A stretch of DNA of 64,000 bases from Nocardiopsis alborubida (lineage in GTDB: Bacteria; Actinomycetota; Actinomycetes; Streptosporangiales; Streptosporangiaceae), in the NCBI RefSeq assembly GCF_012396365.1, contig NZ_JAAXPG010000007.1, positions 182,154-246,153 of the forward strand. The letters are read 5' to 3'. Positions 34,733 to 42,956 of the stretch are shown in pieces; the stretch's first letter is position 1; each line of letters begins with the position of its first letter. Below the pieces are notes generated by a model that searched no databases, was not told the DNA's origin, and saw nothing but the letters and a program-made list of their open reading frames with translations. The position numbers and the translations under genes were made by a program.

Positions 34733-35515
34733 ATGATCGATACTCGCCTTGACGGCCGAAACGTCCTGGTGACTGGCGGTTCCGGCAACATCGGCGCGGC
34801 GATCAGCCGCGCTTTCGCAGTCCAGGGGGCACGCGTTGCGATCCACTACCTCGCCCAGGACCCGCCCGCTCCAACGAACACTGAATGGGCGCACATCACT
34901 CCCGCCGCAGAGGAGGCGGACAAGCTCGCGGAGGAACTCGGCAACGGCTCCTTCGCCGTCAGCGCCGACCTGTCCGAACCGGAGGCGGCATCACGACTGG
35001 TGCGTGACGTCGCAGCCCGGGTCGGCACGGTCAACGTCCTCGTCAACAACGCCGCCCACTGCGAGACGCCGGACACCATCGACACTCTGACCCCCGCGTC
35101 GTTGGACCGTCACTACCGGGTGAACGCCATCGCTCCCGCGCTCCTCACCTCCGAGGCGGCACGGCTCCACCGTGGAGACGACCCGTTGTGCGTCGTCAAC
35201 ATCACCACCGACGCCGCACGGGCCTTCCCCGGCCAGACCGGCTACGGGACGTCCAAGGGTGCGCTGGAAGCGCTCACCAGGTCCACCGCCCTGGACCTGG
35301 CGGCCCGAGGCATCCGGGTGAACGCCGTCGCCCCGGGGCCTGTTCAGACCGGCTGGATAGACGAAGACCTCCTGGCTCAGGTGGAGGAGCTCGTGCCGAT
35401 GGGCAGGGTCGGTGAGCCGGAGGACATCGCTGACGCGGTGGTGTACCTGGCCTCCCACCAGGCACGGTGGGTCACCGGACAGGTTCTACAGGTCGCCGGA
35501 GGGCACGCTCTGTGA
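34733..35515 (+). CDS. Short-chain dehydrogenase/reductase
   Basis: A 260-aa classical SDR. Cofactor motif TGGSGNIG is at residues 14-21, NNAA near 105, catalytic YGTSK near 166, and PGPVQTGW follows. The usual catalytic Ser before the Tyr appears as Thr (NITTDAA). It ends with the typical WVTGQVLQVAGGHAL. The ATG at 34733 has GGAG upstream. The substrate is not predictable. It stands alone in a region of small accessory genes. Confidence 0.9.
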   Translation: MIDTRLDGRNVLVTGGSGNIGAAISRAFAVQGARVAIHYLAQDPPAPTNTEWAHITPAAEEADKLAEELGNGSFAVSADLSEPEAASRLVRDVAARVGTVNVLVNNAAHCETPDTIDTLTPASLDRHYRVNAIAPALLTSEAARLHRGDDPLCVVNITTDAARAFPGQTGYGTSKGALEALTRSTALDLAARGIRVNAVAPGPVQTGWIDEDLLAQVEELVPMGRVGEPEDIADAVVYLASHQARWVTGQVLQVAGGHAL

Positions 35516-35616
35516 CCTCTTCCGTCAGATCCTGTAGCAGTCCTTCTCGCCCCAACACCCGCGCGAGCCGGAAAACCCGTCGCGTCGACCACGTGCGCCG
35601 GGTTAGCGTCCGAGGT

Positions 35617-36174
35617 ATGACACCCGCCCGCGACGGCTGGCGCAGCCGGGAGCTGGCCGAGACGATGGACCTCATCCGCGCGGAGACCGGACGCGCCTGG
35701 GCCGAGGCGTGCGCCGAGTGGGACGCCGAGCCGAGCAGCGACGCGGAACGCGATCTGGCCGAACTCGTGCTCTCCGACCCCGGACAGTTCCCCTGGCGGG
35801 TGGTGGACGCGGCCATGGACCGCCTGGTGTGCCCCGGGTGCGGGCGGGCGCTGGGCTCGGGTGAACGGGGCTGCGGGCCCTGTGACCTGGCCGACGGACA
35901 CCGCTACCTGGGCAGGGAAGTCGACCGACCGGCCGTGCCCCCGGGCAACGAACACGCGATCCGGGTCGGCTCGGTGGTCGTGCGCCAGTGGTACCGCTAC
36001 CCGGCCACGGTGGTGTGCGGCTGGGAACTGGGGCTGCCCGAGATCCACCGGGGCTTCCTGCCGACCGGGGCGCAGGCGCGGGCGGCCAAGGCCCGGCTCA
36101 ACCGCCTCACCGATCAGCAGCTGCGCACCGTGGCCTCCTACCGGGAGCTGGAGGAGCTCACCGGGGGCGCGTGA
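35617..36174 (+). CDS. Zinc-ribbon-containing hypothetical protein
   Basis: A 185-aa protein. A helical N-terminus is followed near residue 70 by CPGCGRALGSGERGCGPC, a short zinc-ribbon-like cluster of four cysteines. The remainder has VVVRQWYRYPATVVCGWELG and a helical C-terminus. TAGCGT (35604-35609) lies 7 bases before the ATG, which has no ribosome-binding site, so leaderless expression is likely. I do not recognise the family. Confidence 0.65.
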   Translation: MTPARDGWRSRELAETMDLIRAETGRAWAEACAEWDAEPSSDAERDLAELVLSDPGQFPWRVVDAAMDRLVCPGCGRALGSGERGCGPCDLADGHRYLGREVDRPAVPPGNEHAIRVGSVVVRQWYRYPATVVCGWELGLPEIHRGFLPTGAQARAAKARLNRLTDQQLRTVASYRELEELTGGA

Positions 36175-36310
36175 TCATCTCGGAAAGCGCGCCCTCCTGC
36201 GGGCCCCGACCGTCCGCCGGACTCCACGGGTTCCCCGGCCGCACGGACACGACAGGCACACGCGGCCGCCGGTGGTCCCGCCCGGCACCGCCCTCCCCCC
36301 GCGAAGTGAG

Positions 36311-36338
36311 GGGGCGCGGGCTCCCCTGCCCGCGCCCC
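36311..36338 (-). terminator. Terminator of the DUF2000 gene
   Basis: Perfect 11-bp stem GGGGCGCGGGC-tcccct-GCCCGCGCCCC, 30 bp beyond the stop of the minus-strand gene. Confidence 0.7.
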
Positions 36339-36367
36339 TTCCCCCGTCACGTGGGAACCGGCGGCCC

Positions 36368-36778
36368 TCAGCGCATCAGCGCCAGCTTCCCGGTGAGCTT
36401 GTTGACGGCGTTGCGCGCCCCGAAGACGGCCACCCCCACGTACTCCACGTCCTGCGGCTCGGTGACCGCGAGGGCGTCCAGGTACTCCACGTAGTCGCGG
36501 GAGCGGCGGGCCACCTCGTTGAAGCCCACCACCGTCAGGTCCCGTTCGTCGGCCCCGGCCTTGAGCTCGCGCAGCTGCTCCGCCGAGGCCACCAGGGTCG
36601 GCACCGGGTGCGGGTTGAGCCCGGCGTGCACCCCGCCGCCCGCGTCCTTGCCGTCCGCGGCCAGCGAGTTCTCCATTCGTCCGCCCAGCGCCAGGCCGAG
36701 CACCACCCCCGCGTTGGCGGCCAGCGCGGGCTCCAGGCCCTCGCGCAGGACGACGACGATCTTGGTGGACATCCCCAT
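36368..36778 (-). CDS. DUF2000-family protein
   Basis: About 136 aa. It starts MGMSTKIVVVLREGLEPALA and has ANAGVVLGLALGGR, typical of DUF2000, a fold related to peptidyl-tRNA hydrolase 2-like proteins. The C-terminus (YVGVAVFGARNAVNKLTGKL) completes the domain. It is divergent from an Lrp/AsnC regulator gene 98 bp away; this pairing suggests the regulator controls it. Start is ATG 36778 (after GGGG) or 36772. Confidence 0.85.
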   Translation of the reverse strand: MGMSTKIVVVLREGLEPALAANAGVVLGLALGGRMENSLAADGKDAGGGVHAGLNPHPVPTLVASAEQLRELKAGADERDLTVVGFNEVARRSRDYVEYLDALAVTEPQDVEYVGVAVFGARNAVNKLTGKLALMR

Positions 36779-36792
36779 GGTTACCCCGTTCA

Positions 36793-36825
36793 TATGCCTT
36801 GTGAACGGTGCAGAATCTAGGCATA
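36793..36825. promoter_or_regulatory. Possible Lrp-type operator
   Basis: TATGCC (36793-36798) and GGCATA (36820-36825) form a spaced inverted repeat in the gap between the DUF2000 and Lrp genes. Confidence 0.4.
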
Positions 36826-36876
36826 CGAGCGCACTCGTGGTCCCATCACCGAACACTATTCGAGCAAGGGGCTACC

Positions 36877-37350
36877 GTGGAGGCCATGGACGAACTTGAT
36901 TCGGCGATCGTGCGCGAACTCCAGCAGGACGCGCGGCAGACCAACCGCGCCCTCGCACACAAGCTCGGTGTGGCCCCCTCCACCTGTCTGGAGCGCGTGC
37001 GTCTGCTGCACCGGCGCGGGGTCATCCGGGGCTACCACGCCGACATCGACCCGGCCGCGCTCAACCGGGAGGTGGAGGCCTTCGTGTCGGTGCAGCTGCG
37101 CCCGCCCAGCCGCCAGGTCATCGAGGGCTTCAAGGGTGCGATGTTCGCCCTGCCGGAGGTGCTGGCCGTCTACGTCGTGGCGGGGGAGCAGGACTTCCTG
37201 GTGCACGTGTCCGTGCCCTCCCTGGACGCGCTGCACAGCTTCCTCATCGACCGGCTCACCCAGCGCCGCGAGGTGGCCAGCTTCCGCAGCCAGATCATCT
37301 ACGACAGCGCCCGCAAACACGTCGCCGCACCCCTGGAGCCACCGCAGTGA
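36877..37350 (+). CDS. Lrp/AsnC-family transcriptional regulator
   Basis: About 157 aa. The N-terminal HTH is MDELDSAIVRELQQDARQTN, then ALAHKLGVAPSTCLERVRLL. The C-terminal RAM/AsnC ligand-binding domain has EVLAVYVVAGEQDFLVHVSV. The GTG at 36877 follows AAGGGG with five bases between; an ATG at 36886 is the conventional alternative. It probably regulates the divergent DUF2000 gene and itself. Confidence 0.92.
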   Translation: MEAMDELDSAIVRELQQDARQTNRALAHKLGVAPSTCLERVRLLHRRGVIRGYHADIDPAALNREVEAFVSVQLRPPSRQVIEGFKGAMFALPEVLAVYVVAGEQDFLVHVSVPSLDALHSFLIDRLTQRREVASFRSQIIYDSARKHVAAPLEPPQ

Positions 37351-37427
37351 ACCGGAGTCCCGTCAGCGGGGAACCGTGGACGGCGTCCCCGCGTCCAAGA
37401 ACCGACACAAGGCCACAAAGGGGATAT

Positions 37428-37595
37428 ATGGACAAGAAGAACAACCTCGGACTGGGACTGGCGCTCGGCGTCTGCTTCGGCGTCTCCTTCGGCATGCTCA
37501 TGGACAACCTGGCACTGGGTGTGGCCCTGGGTCTGTGCTTCGGTGTCGCCTTCGGCCTGAACACCGGCAAGAAGGCCAACGGCGAGGGAGACTAG
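37428..37595 (+). CDS. Small glycine-zipper membrane protein (paralogue of 27643-27816)
   Basis: A 55-aa protein: MDKKNN, then LGLALGVCFGVSFGMLMDNL and ALGVALGLCFGVAFGLNTGK, then an acidic end. Gly or Ala recurs every three to four residues and the DNLALG turn is shared with the product at 27643. Two Cys lie within the helices. The ATG has a strong AAAGGGG four bases upstream. It is likely a membrane-inserted helical hairpin. Function unknown. Confidence 0.8.
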   Translation: MDKKNNLGLGLALGVCFGVSFGMLMDNLALGVALGLCFGVAFGLNTGKKANGEGD

Positions 37596-37690
37596 CCGCT
37601 CACGCGGCCCGCGCCCGGCTCCCGGTCGGCGGCCGCCGCGTACCGCGGCGGTGGGCCCCCGCCCGAACCCGCCGCCCGGCCGGGCAGCCC

Positions 37691-37987
37691 TCACCCCTGT
37701 GCCGCGGAGTCCGGCAGCCAGTTGCAGCGCAGGCGCAGTGCGCGCTCCGTGCTGGCCGCCGCGGCGCCGAGCGCGAGCGCGGTGTTGAGCCATACGGGCA
37801 GATGCACGGGTGAGGTGAACGTCCCGGAGCGCTCGGCCACGGGGGCAGCCCGAAGGCCACCTCGACGAGCTGGGGGATGAGCAAGAGCGCGGAACGTCAG
37901 CTGCCACCAGCGGAAGGGTTTCAGCGGACGCCCGTTCCCGGGCTTGACCCGTTGCGCGGCCCGGTGCCGACGCCACTCCTTGAACAT
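37691..37987 (-). pseudogene. Membrane-protein pseudogene with internal deletion
   Basis: The 5' part encodes MFKEWRRHRAAQRVKPGNGR, then PLKPFRWWQLTFRAL. The 3' part encodes GTFTSPVHLPVWLNTALALG and AAASTERALRLRCNW. Between them a third frame encodes LLIPQLVEVAFGLPP. From memory, intact actinobacterial homologues carry roughly a hundred more residues in the middle and read LLIPQLVE...PPVAER...GTF continuously. This copy therefore seems to have an internal deletion plus two frame changes that cancel. The homologue comparison is from memory. Confidence 0.6.
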
Positions 37988-38189
37988 CTCGGTCTCCCGT
38001 CATCTCGTGCAGGGGCCTCGGCGGTGTCGAGGCCCACCGGTCGCCCGGCCGGGGACTCCAGCCGCCCACGGGCGCGCCGCCGCGTGCCGGAGCGAGGCCG
38101 TCGGCCCCGTGCGGGCCGAGGAGGACGGGTTCCCCGCTCCGAACCTGATCCGCGCCTCAGTGCACCCGCCGGGCCGCACGGGCTTGCAT

Positions 38190-38204
38190 CTCAAGCGGCT
38201 TGAG
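38190..38204 (+). promoter_or_regulatory. MerR-type dyad in the promoter of the next gene
   Basis: Perfect CTCAAGC-g-GCTTGAG lies between TTGCAT (38184-38189) and TACCAC (38206-38211). The ATG at 38222 is ten bases after the latter. This is the expected position for an autoregulating MerR protein, though the spacer is not clearly 19 bp. Confidence 0.55.
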
Positions 38205-38221
38205 GTACCACAGTGGCTCCC

Positions 38222-39229
38222 ATGCACGAACACGAGCTGTACCCCATCGGAGACGCCGCGCGCCGCAGCGGCCTGAGCGTCAGCGCCGTCCGCTTCTACG
38301 CCGACGCCGGAGTCGTCGAGCCCACGCACCTGACCGAGGCGGGCCACCGCCTGTACGACGTCGACACCATCGCCCGCCTCGAACTCGTCCGCACCCTGCG
38401 CGAGCTGGACACCGACCTGGACGAGATCCGCCGGCTGCTCCAAGGCGGCACGACCCTGCACGGCCTGCTCACCACCCACCTGGAGATCGTCGAGCGCCAG
38501 GAGCGCACTCTGCGGGCCAGGAGGGCGGTGCTGCGGACCCTGATCAAACAGGGCGGTACGACCGCACAGGCCGACCTGATGCACAAACTCGTCTCGATGA
38601 CCGACGAGGAGCGCGAACAGGTCGTCGACGAGTTCTGGAACGACGTCGGCGCGGGCCTCGACGTCCCCGAGGGCTTCGTCGACCGGCTGCGCACGATGCG
38701 CCCGGCCCTGCCCGCGGACCCCACGGCCGCCCAACTGGAGGCGTGGATCGAACTGGCCGACCTGGTACGGGACCCGGCCTTTCGCGACGCGGTCCGCACC
38801 TACCTGCGCGACACCTACTCCACGGACGTGGGCAGGGACATCGCGAGCCCGCGGTTCCAGGACTTCATGTACGGGAGCGGGACCGCGCTCATCAAGGAGG
38901 TCCTGGCCGCGCACCGCGCCGGTGAGTCCCCCCGCTCCCCCTGGGCGCAGGAGGCCGTCACGCGCTTCATGGAGGCGGCCGCGGGGGTGTCCGACAACCC
39001 GCTCACCCCCGAGCTCCGCGACCGGCTGGCCGAGGCGTTCCGGCGGATCCCCGACATCGAGCGCCAGATCGCCGAGGAGGACGCCGCCTCCGAGGACCCC
39101 GTCTACGACGACACCCACGGCCGGTACCTGGCTCTGGTGGCGGTGGTCAACGGGACTCCGCCCGAGGAGGACACGCTGCCCTACGCCTGGATCGCCGACG
39201 CCATGCGCGCCCCGGCCGCCGATTCCTGA
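38222..39229 (+). CDS. MerR-family transcriptional regulator
   Basis: About 335 aa. The MerR helix-turn-helix is at residues 5-72 (YPIGDAARRSGLSVSAVRFY, then EAGHRLYDVDTIARLELVRT). A coiled coil follows, then a long C-terminal effector domain of about 200 aa (EQVVDEFWNDVGAGLDVPEG). A GTG at 38213 could add three residues. It ends in a convergent arrangement with the hydrolase gene. Ligand unknown. Confidence 0.88.
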   Translation: MHEHELYPIGDAARRSGLSVSAVRFYADAGVVEPTHLTEAGHRLYDVDTIARLELVRTLRELDTDLDEIRRLLQGGTTLHGLLTTHLEIVERQERTLRARRAVLRTLIKQGGTTAQADLMHKLVSMTDEEREQVVDEFWNDVGAGLDVPEGFVDRLRTMRPALPADPTAAQLEAWIELADLVRDPAFRDAVRTYLRDTYSTDVGRDIASPRFQDFMYGSGTALIKEVLAAHRAGESPRSPWAQEAVTRFMEAAAGVSDNPLTPELRDRLAEAFRRIPDIERQIAEEDAASEDPVYDDTHGRYLALVAVVNGTPPEEDTLPYAWIADAMRAPAADS

Positions 39230-39235
39230 GCACCC

Positions 39236-39266
39236 CGCCGCCCCGGGCCCGGAGCCCGGGGCGGCG
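39236..39266. terminator. Bidirectional terminator between convergent genes
   Basis: Perfect 13-bp stem CGCCGCCCCGGGC-ccgga-GCCCGGGGCGGCG, between the MerR stop and the hydrolase stop. Confidence 0.85.
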
Positions 39267-39275
39267 CGGATGCCC

Positions 39276-40115
39276 TCAGGAGTCCAGGAAGGCCGTGATC
39301 GCCGGGCCCTGTCCCAGGACGGCGTGGCCGACGCCGGGCAGGACGCTCACGGCGGCGTGGGGGACCGACTCCCGCAGGCGCCGGGCGCTCTGGCCGGAGT
39401 CGAACATGGCGTCGCGCTCGCCGACGATCGCCAGCACGGGCATGGACAGCCTGGCCAGGGCCCGGTCGGAGAAGCGGGGCAGCGTCTCGGTGCGCGGCCG
39501 GAAGTGGGCGAAGGTGCGCTCCACCGACTCCAGGGCGGAGCGGGTTTCGTCCGCCGACAGGCCGGTCATGGCCTGGACGGACCTGCGCCGGCCCCAGGGG
39601 CCGAGGACGCGCAGCGCCGTGCCCGCCAGGATCCTGCCGGTGCGCTGTCGGCCCAGTCCGCCCGGGCACAGCAGTCCCAGGCGCCGCACCCGATCCGGGC
39701 GGCGGGTGGCCAGGTCCAGGGCCAGCCAGCCGCCGAGGGACATCCCCACGACCGAGGCGTCGACGAGTCCGAGCCCGTCCATGACCTCCTCCAGCCACCG
39801 TGCGTGGGCGTCGGAGTCCAGGGGCGGGCGCGCGGGGGCGCTCAGTCCGGGTTCACCGATGACGTCGACGGCGTACACGCGTGCGCGGCCGGCCAGTTCG
39901 GCGGCGTCCGCGCTCCAGGCGGTGGCGTTGGCGCCCGAGCCGTGCAGGAGCAGAACCGGCGGCGCGTCCCGGGGTCCGCAGGCCAGCACGAAGGTCTCGC
40001 CCTGGCCGGTGGGGACGCGCAGGTGGTCGGCGGGCACCGGCCAGGCCTCCAGGGCCCGGAGATAGTGGGCCCTGAGTTCGCGCTCGCCGTCGGGGGAGGT
40101 GTAGATCGTGGTCAT
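39276..40115 (-). CDS. Alpha/beta-hydrolase
   Basis: A 279-aa hydrolase. It has LLLHGSGANATAWSADAAEL (oxyanion region), nucleophile GMSLGGWLAL with Ser, the acid in VGERDAMFDSG and the catalytic His in LPGVGHAVLGQGP. The start overlaps the stop of the HTH gene (ATGA), so both are one operon. Substrate unknown; it is probably regulated by its HTH partner. Confidence 0.9.
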   Translation of the reverse strand: MTTIYTSPDGERELRAHYLRALEAWPVPADHLRVPTGQGETFVLACGPRDAPPVLLLHGSGANATAWSADAAELAGRARVYAVDVIGEPGLSAPARPPLDSDAHARWLEEVMDGLGLVDASVVGMSLGGWLALDLATRRPDRVRRLGLLCPGGLGRQRTGRILAGTALRVLGPWGRRRSVQAMTGLSADETRSALESVERTFAHFRPRTETLPRFSDRALARLSMPVLAIVGERDAMFDSGQSARRLRESVPHAAVSVLPGVGHAVLGQGPAITAFLDS

Positions 40116-40540
40116 GGGGCCAGGACGCCTTCCAGGCAGTCGAGCAGGCGGGCGGTCTCGTTGAGGCCGCCCAGGACGACGATCTTCATCCGGCCCCGGC
40201 CGGGGTCGTGGAGGGTCTGCACGCGCAGCGGCTGGCCGCCGGGGCGGGGGCCGGCGGCCACGGTGGTGAGCATGGTGCTCACCCGGTCGGCGGTGCGGGC
40301 GTCGACTCCGTCGATCTCGACGATGCTCGACACCTCGGTGTGCCGTGGCGGATCGGGCTCCTCGGCCGGGGCCGGGACGCCTGCGCCGGTGAAGGCCTCC
40401 AGGTCGGCGTGGGCGATGCGGTACTGCTTGCCGATGCGCACGGCGTGCAGACGCCCGTCGCGCACGTAGTTGCGGATGGTGCGCACGTGCAGGCCCAGGA
40501 GTTCGGCGACCTGGTCCACGGAGTAGAAGCTTTCTGCCAC
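40112..40540 (-). CDS. Excisionase/MerR-like HTH regulator
   Basis: A 142-aa protein. The N-terminal helix-turn-helix of the excisionase type is FYSVDQVAELLGLHVRTIRN, then YVRDGRLHAVRIGKQYRIAH. The C-terminal domain of about 80 aa has VEIDGVDARTADRVSTMLTT and GRMKIVVLGGLNETARLLDC, and resembles no family I know. The GTG at 40540 starts 7 bases after a -10 element without a ribosome-binding site. It is coupled to the hydrolase gene. It likely binds the inverted repeat that brackets its promoter. Confidence 0.82.
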   Translation of the reverse strand: MAESFYSVDQVAELLGLHVRTIRNYVRDGRLHAVRIGKQYRIAHADLEAFTGAGVPAPAEEPDPPRHTEVSSIVEIDGVDARTADRVSTMLTTVAAGPRPGGQPLRVQTLHDPGRGRMKIVVLGGLNETARLLDCLEGVLAP

Positions 40541-40547
40541 AAAGACA

Positions 40548-40601
40548 CCCTATCTTCCTCTTTCATTCCCTGCAATCACGGACAGATAGAGGAAAATAGG
40601 G
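40548..40601 (-). promoter_or_regulatory. Promoter and paired operators of the HTH-hydrolase operon
   Basis: On the minus strand, TTGCAG (-35, 40570-40575) and TAGGGT (-10, 40547-40552) have a 17-bp spacer, and the GTG start follows at once. An inverted repeat with 14-bp arms (CCCTATCTTCCTCT at 40548-40561; AGAGGAAAATAGGG at 40588-40601, one mismatch) brackets the -35. The symmetry suggests two bound dimers repressing the promoter. Confidence 0.7.
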
Positions 40602-41059
40602 AGTCCTCGCGCAGATAGTGCCCTGTTGTCTTCGGCATCGCTGACCACGACCCGCGGCGACGTCCGCGGGGCCGCGCGTGGAGCGGCACCTTCACCTCGA
40701 CGCTCCTGGCCCGCTCCTGCCGCACCTCCGTCCCCTCCCTGGAGCGGAACGCCCGCCCCGGCGTCGACGCGGTCGCCCAGCCCGACCCCGCCGCCTGACG
40801 GAAGCGCTGACGCCTCAAGATCATTACGTTGCCGGGCGTGCCTGTGCCCGTCACAGCGTCACCCACCGGACGGGTGCAGGGATCGACGCGCCGCGAGTCG
40901 CACTGACACAGATCGTCAACTGATTGATTCTCACGGATCTGGTCGCTGTCCCGGTCCTGCGTAGCGTTTCAAGAAGACGGAAGTGCGGCATTTGCGCACT
41001 CGATCTGCTGCAGCGCCGAGTGTTCAGGCGCACTCACGAGAGAAGGAAACACACCCCTT
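40602..41059. other. Intergenic region between divergent units
   Basis: 458 bases. TAGCGT near 40960 may be the -10 of the MDR-AraC operon. No gene is supported here. Confidence 0.45.
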
Positions 41060-41968
41060 ATGCGCGCCCTTGTGGTCGATCACAGTGAGGCCGGACCTGT
41101 CCGGTTCGCCGATGTCGATGAGCCCGTACCGTCCGCCGGTGAGACGTTGGTGGAGGTACGGCACATCGGTCTCAACTTCGGAGAGCTGAATTACGTGGAC
41201 CAGTGGCCAGCCGGCGCTGTGCACGGTCACGACGCGGCCGGCGTCGTGGTGCGCGCCGCATCCGACGGCTCGGGGCCGCCCGAAGGTACGCGCGTCGCGG
41301 TGGGAATGGCTCCCCACGCGTGGGCGGAGCGGGTGGCGGTCAGCCCCGCCTCGCTCGGCACCGTCCCCGAGGGCGTGGACCTGGCCGACGCCGCCGCGCT
41401 GGGGATCGCCGGAGCCACCCCGTTGCGGGTGCTGCGCAAGCGTTCCCTGCTGGCGCGCAACGTCCTGATCACCGGCGCCAGCGGGGGCGTGGGGCGCTTC
41501 GCCGTCCAGCTGGCGGCGCTGGCGGGCGCCCGGGTGACGGCACTCGTCGGTTCGCCGGAACGGGCCGCCGGACTCCGTGAACTCGGCGCCGACAAGGTCC
41601 TGACCGACCTGGCCGAGACCGGGGACCGGTTCGACCTCGTCCTGGACACGGTCGGCGGACCACTGGTGGTCCAGGCCTGGAGTTCCCTCGCCGAGGGCGG
41701 CACCATCCACCTGGTCGGATACTCCTCGGGGCAGGAAACCACGTTCCCGGCAGGGACCTTGTTCGGCTTCGGCGAACCCCGCAGCATCGCCACCTACGGC
41801 GACATGACGCCGACCAGCGGGGAGCTGACGGACCTGCTGGGCCTCATGGCCGCAGGGAGGCTCTCGGCACCGGTCGGACTGCGAGGCGACTGGCAGGACG
41901 TGGACGACGCCGTCCAGGCGCTGTTCGCGCGCAAGGTGCACGGAAAGGCCGTTCTTGACGTGGCCTAA
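41060..41968 (+). CDS. Zinc-binding-dehydrogenase-family (quinone oxidoreductase-like) protein
   Basis: A 302-aa MDR-family oxidoreductase. It has the GroES-like N-terminus RFADVDEPVPSAGETLVEVR, GHDAAGVVVR, nucleotide motif ITGASGGVGRFAVQLAALAG and C-terminal KVHGKAVLDVA. Catalytic zinc ligands are absent. The ATG follows AGAAGGAAA at long spacing. It is followed within 70 bp by the AraC-type gene, probably in one operon. Confidence 0.9.
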   Translation: MRALVVDHSEAGPVRFADVDEPVPSAGETLVEVRHIGLNFGELNYVDQWPAGAVHGHDAAGVVVRAASDGSGPPEGTRVAVGMAPHAWAERVAVSPASLGTVPEGVDLADAAALGIAGATPLRVLRKRSLLARNVLITGASGGVGRFAVQLAALAGARVTALVGSPERAAGLRELGADKVLTDLAETGDRFDLVLDTVGGPLVVQAWSSLAEGGTIHLVGYSSGQETTFPAGTLFGFGEPRSIATYGDMTPTSGELTDLLGLMAAGRLSAPVGLRGDWQDVDDAVQALFARKVHGKAVLDVA

Positions 41969-42038
41969 CGCTGTGGACGAGGACACATGCGCCTCGCCCG
42001 TCGGTGGGCGGTTCGCCGTGTTGGACGAGGATGGACCC

Positions 42039-42956
42039 ATGGATGTACTGGCGGAGGTCTTGCGTGTTTCGGGTGCGCGTGGGGCGCTCGGGGTCATGTT
42101 GAAGGCCGGAGGAACCTGGGGCCTGTGGCTGGACTCCTATCCAGGAGCGGCACTGCACGTGGTGTCCCGCGGCACTGTGTGGCTCCACGTCACAGGCGAG
42201 AAACCTCTTCAGGTGCAGGCCGGAGACGCCGTCCTGGTGTCGCCGGGCACCGCACACGGGATAGCCGACGGCGCCAGCGTGACGATGGGTTCCTGCGACC
42301 GTGAGGCGGCGGCCCGGGCTTTTGGCGATGGCCGGGCCCTGCGGCTGGGCTCGGCGCCGGCGCAGACGGAAGTGATCGTCCTGCACTATGAGCAGGACCC
42401 GGAGGTACGCACACCGGTGCTTACCTCCCTCGCTCGGCCGATGCACGTCACGGCCCGGGAGAACGCGCAGCTCAGAAGGACCGTCGAACTTCTCACTGCT
42501 GAGCTCGCACAGCCGCAGATCGGCACCACCGCCGCCATCAACAGCATCGTCGACCTTCTGCTCATCCAGTTCGTACGCGCCTGGCTGGCCCGCCACCCGC
42601 AGGAGCAGTCCGGCTCATGGCTGGGAGCGATGCGTGATCCGGTCGTGCGCGACGCTCTGGCATGTGTCCACGCCCAACCGGGACGCCCCTGGACCACGGA
42701 GACCCTGGCCGCCGCGACGAGCGTCTCCCGGGCGACGCTGTCCAGGCGTTTCCGGTCCGCCCTCGGACAGACGCCGGGCGCGTACGTGACGCAGTGGCGC
42801 ATCGACCTGGCGTCCGTCCGGCTCCGCGATACCGATGAGCCGGTCGAGTCGATCTCCGGCGCGGTCGGATACGGCTCTCCTCACGCTTTCAGCCGTGCCT
42901 TCAAACGTGCCCGGGGCACGGCCCCGGGCGAGTACCGTTCTCGCCTTCGCAAGTGA
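42039..42956 (+). CDS. AraC-family transcriptional regulator (cupin-type sensor domain)
   Basis: About 305 aa. The N-terminal cupin-like domain has GALGVMLKAGGTWGLWLDSY and GDAVLVSPGTAHGI. The C-terminal AraC HTH pair has LAAATSVSRATLSRRFRSAL and VESISGAVGYGSPHAFSRAF, then GTAPGEYR. The ATG at 42039 has GAGGA eight bases upstream. A frame extending to a TTG at 41955 lacks such a site. It may regulate the oxidoreductase gene upstream and itself. Confidence 0.9.
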   Translation: MDVLAEVLRVSGARGALGVMLKAGGTWGLWLDSYPGAALHVVSRGTVWLHVTGEKPLQVQAGDAVLVSPGTAHGIADGASVTMGSCDREAAARAFGDGRALRLGSAPAQTEVIVLHYEQDPEVRTPVLTSLARPMHVTARENAQLRRTVELLTAELAQPQIGTTAAINSIVDLLLIQFVRAWLARHPQEQSGSWLGAMRDPVVRDALACVHAQPGRPWTTETLAAATSVSRATLSRRFRSALGQTPGAYVTQWRIDLASVRLRDTDEPVESISGAVGYGSPHAFSRAFKRARGTAPGEYRSRLRK

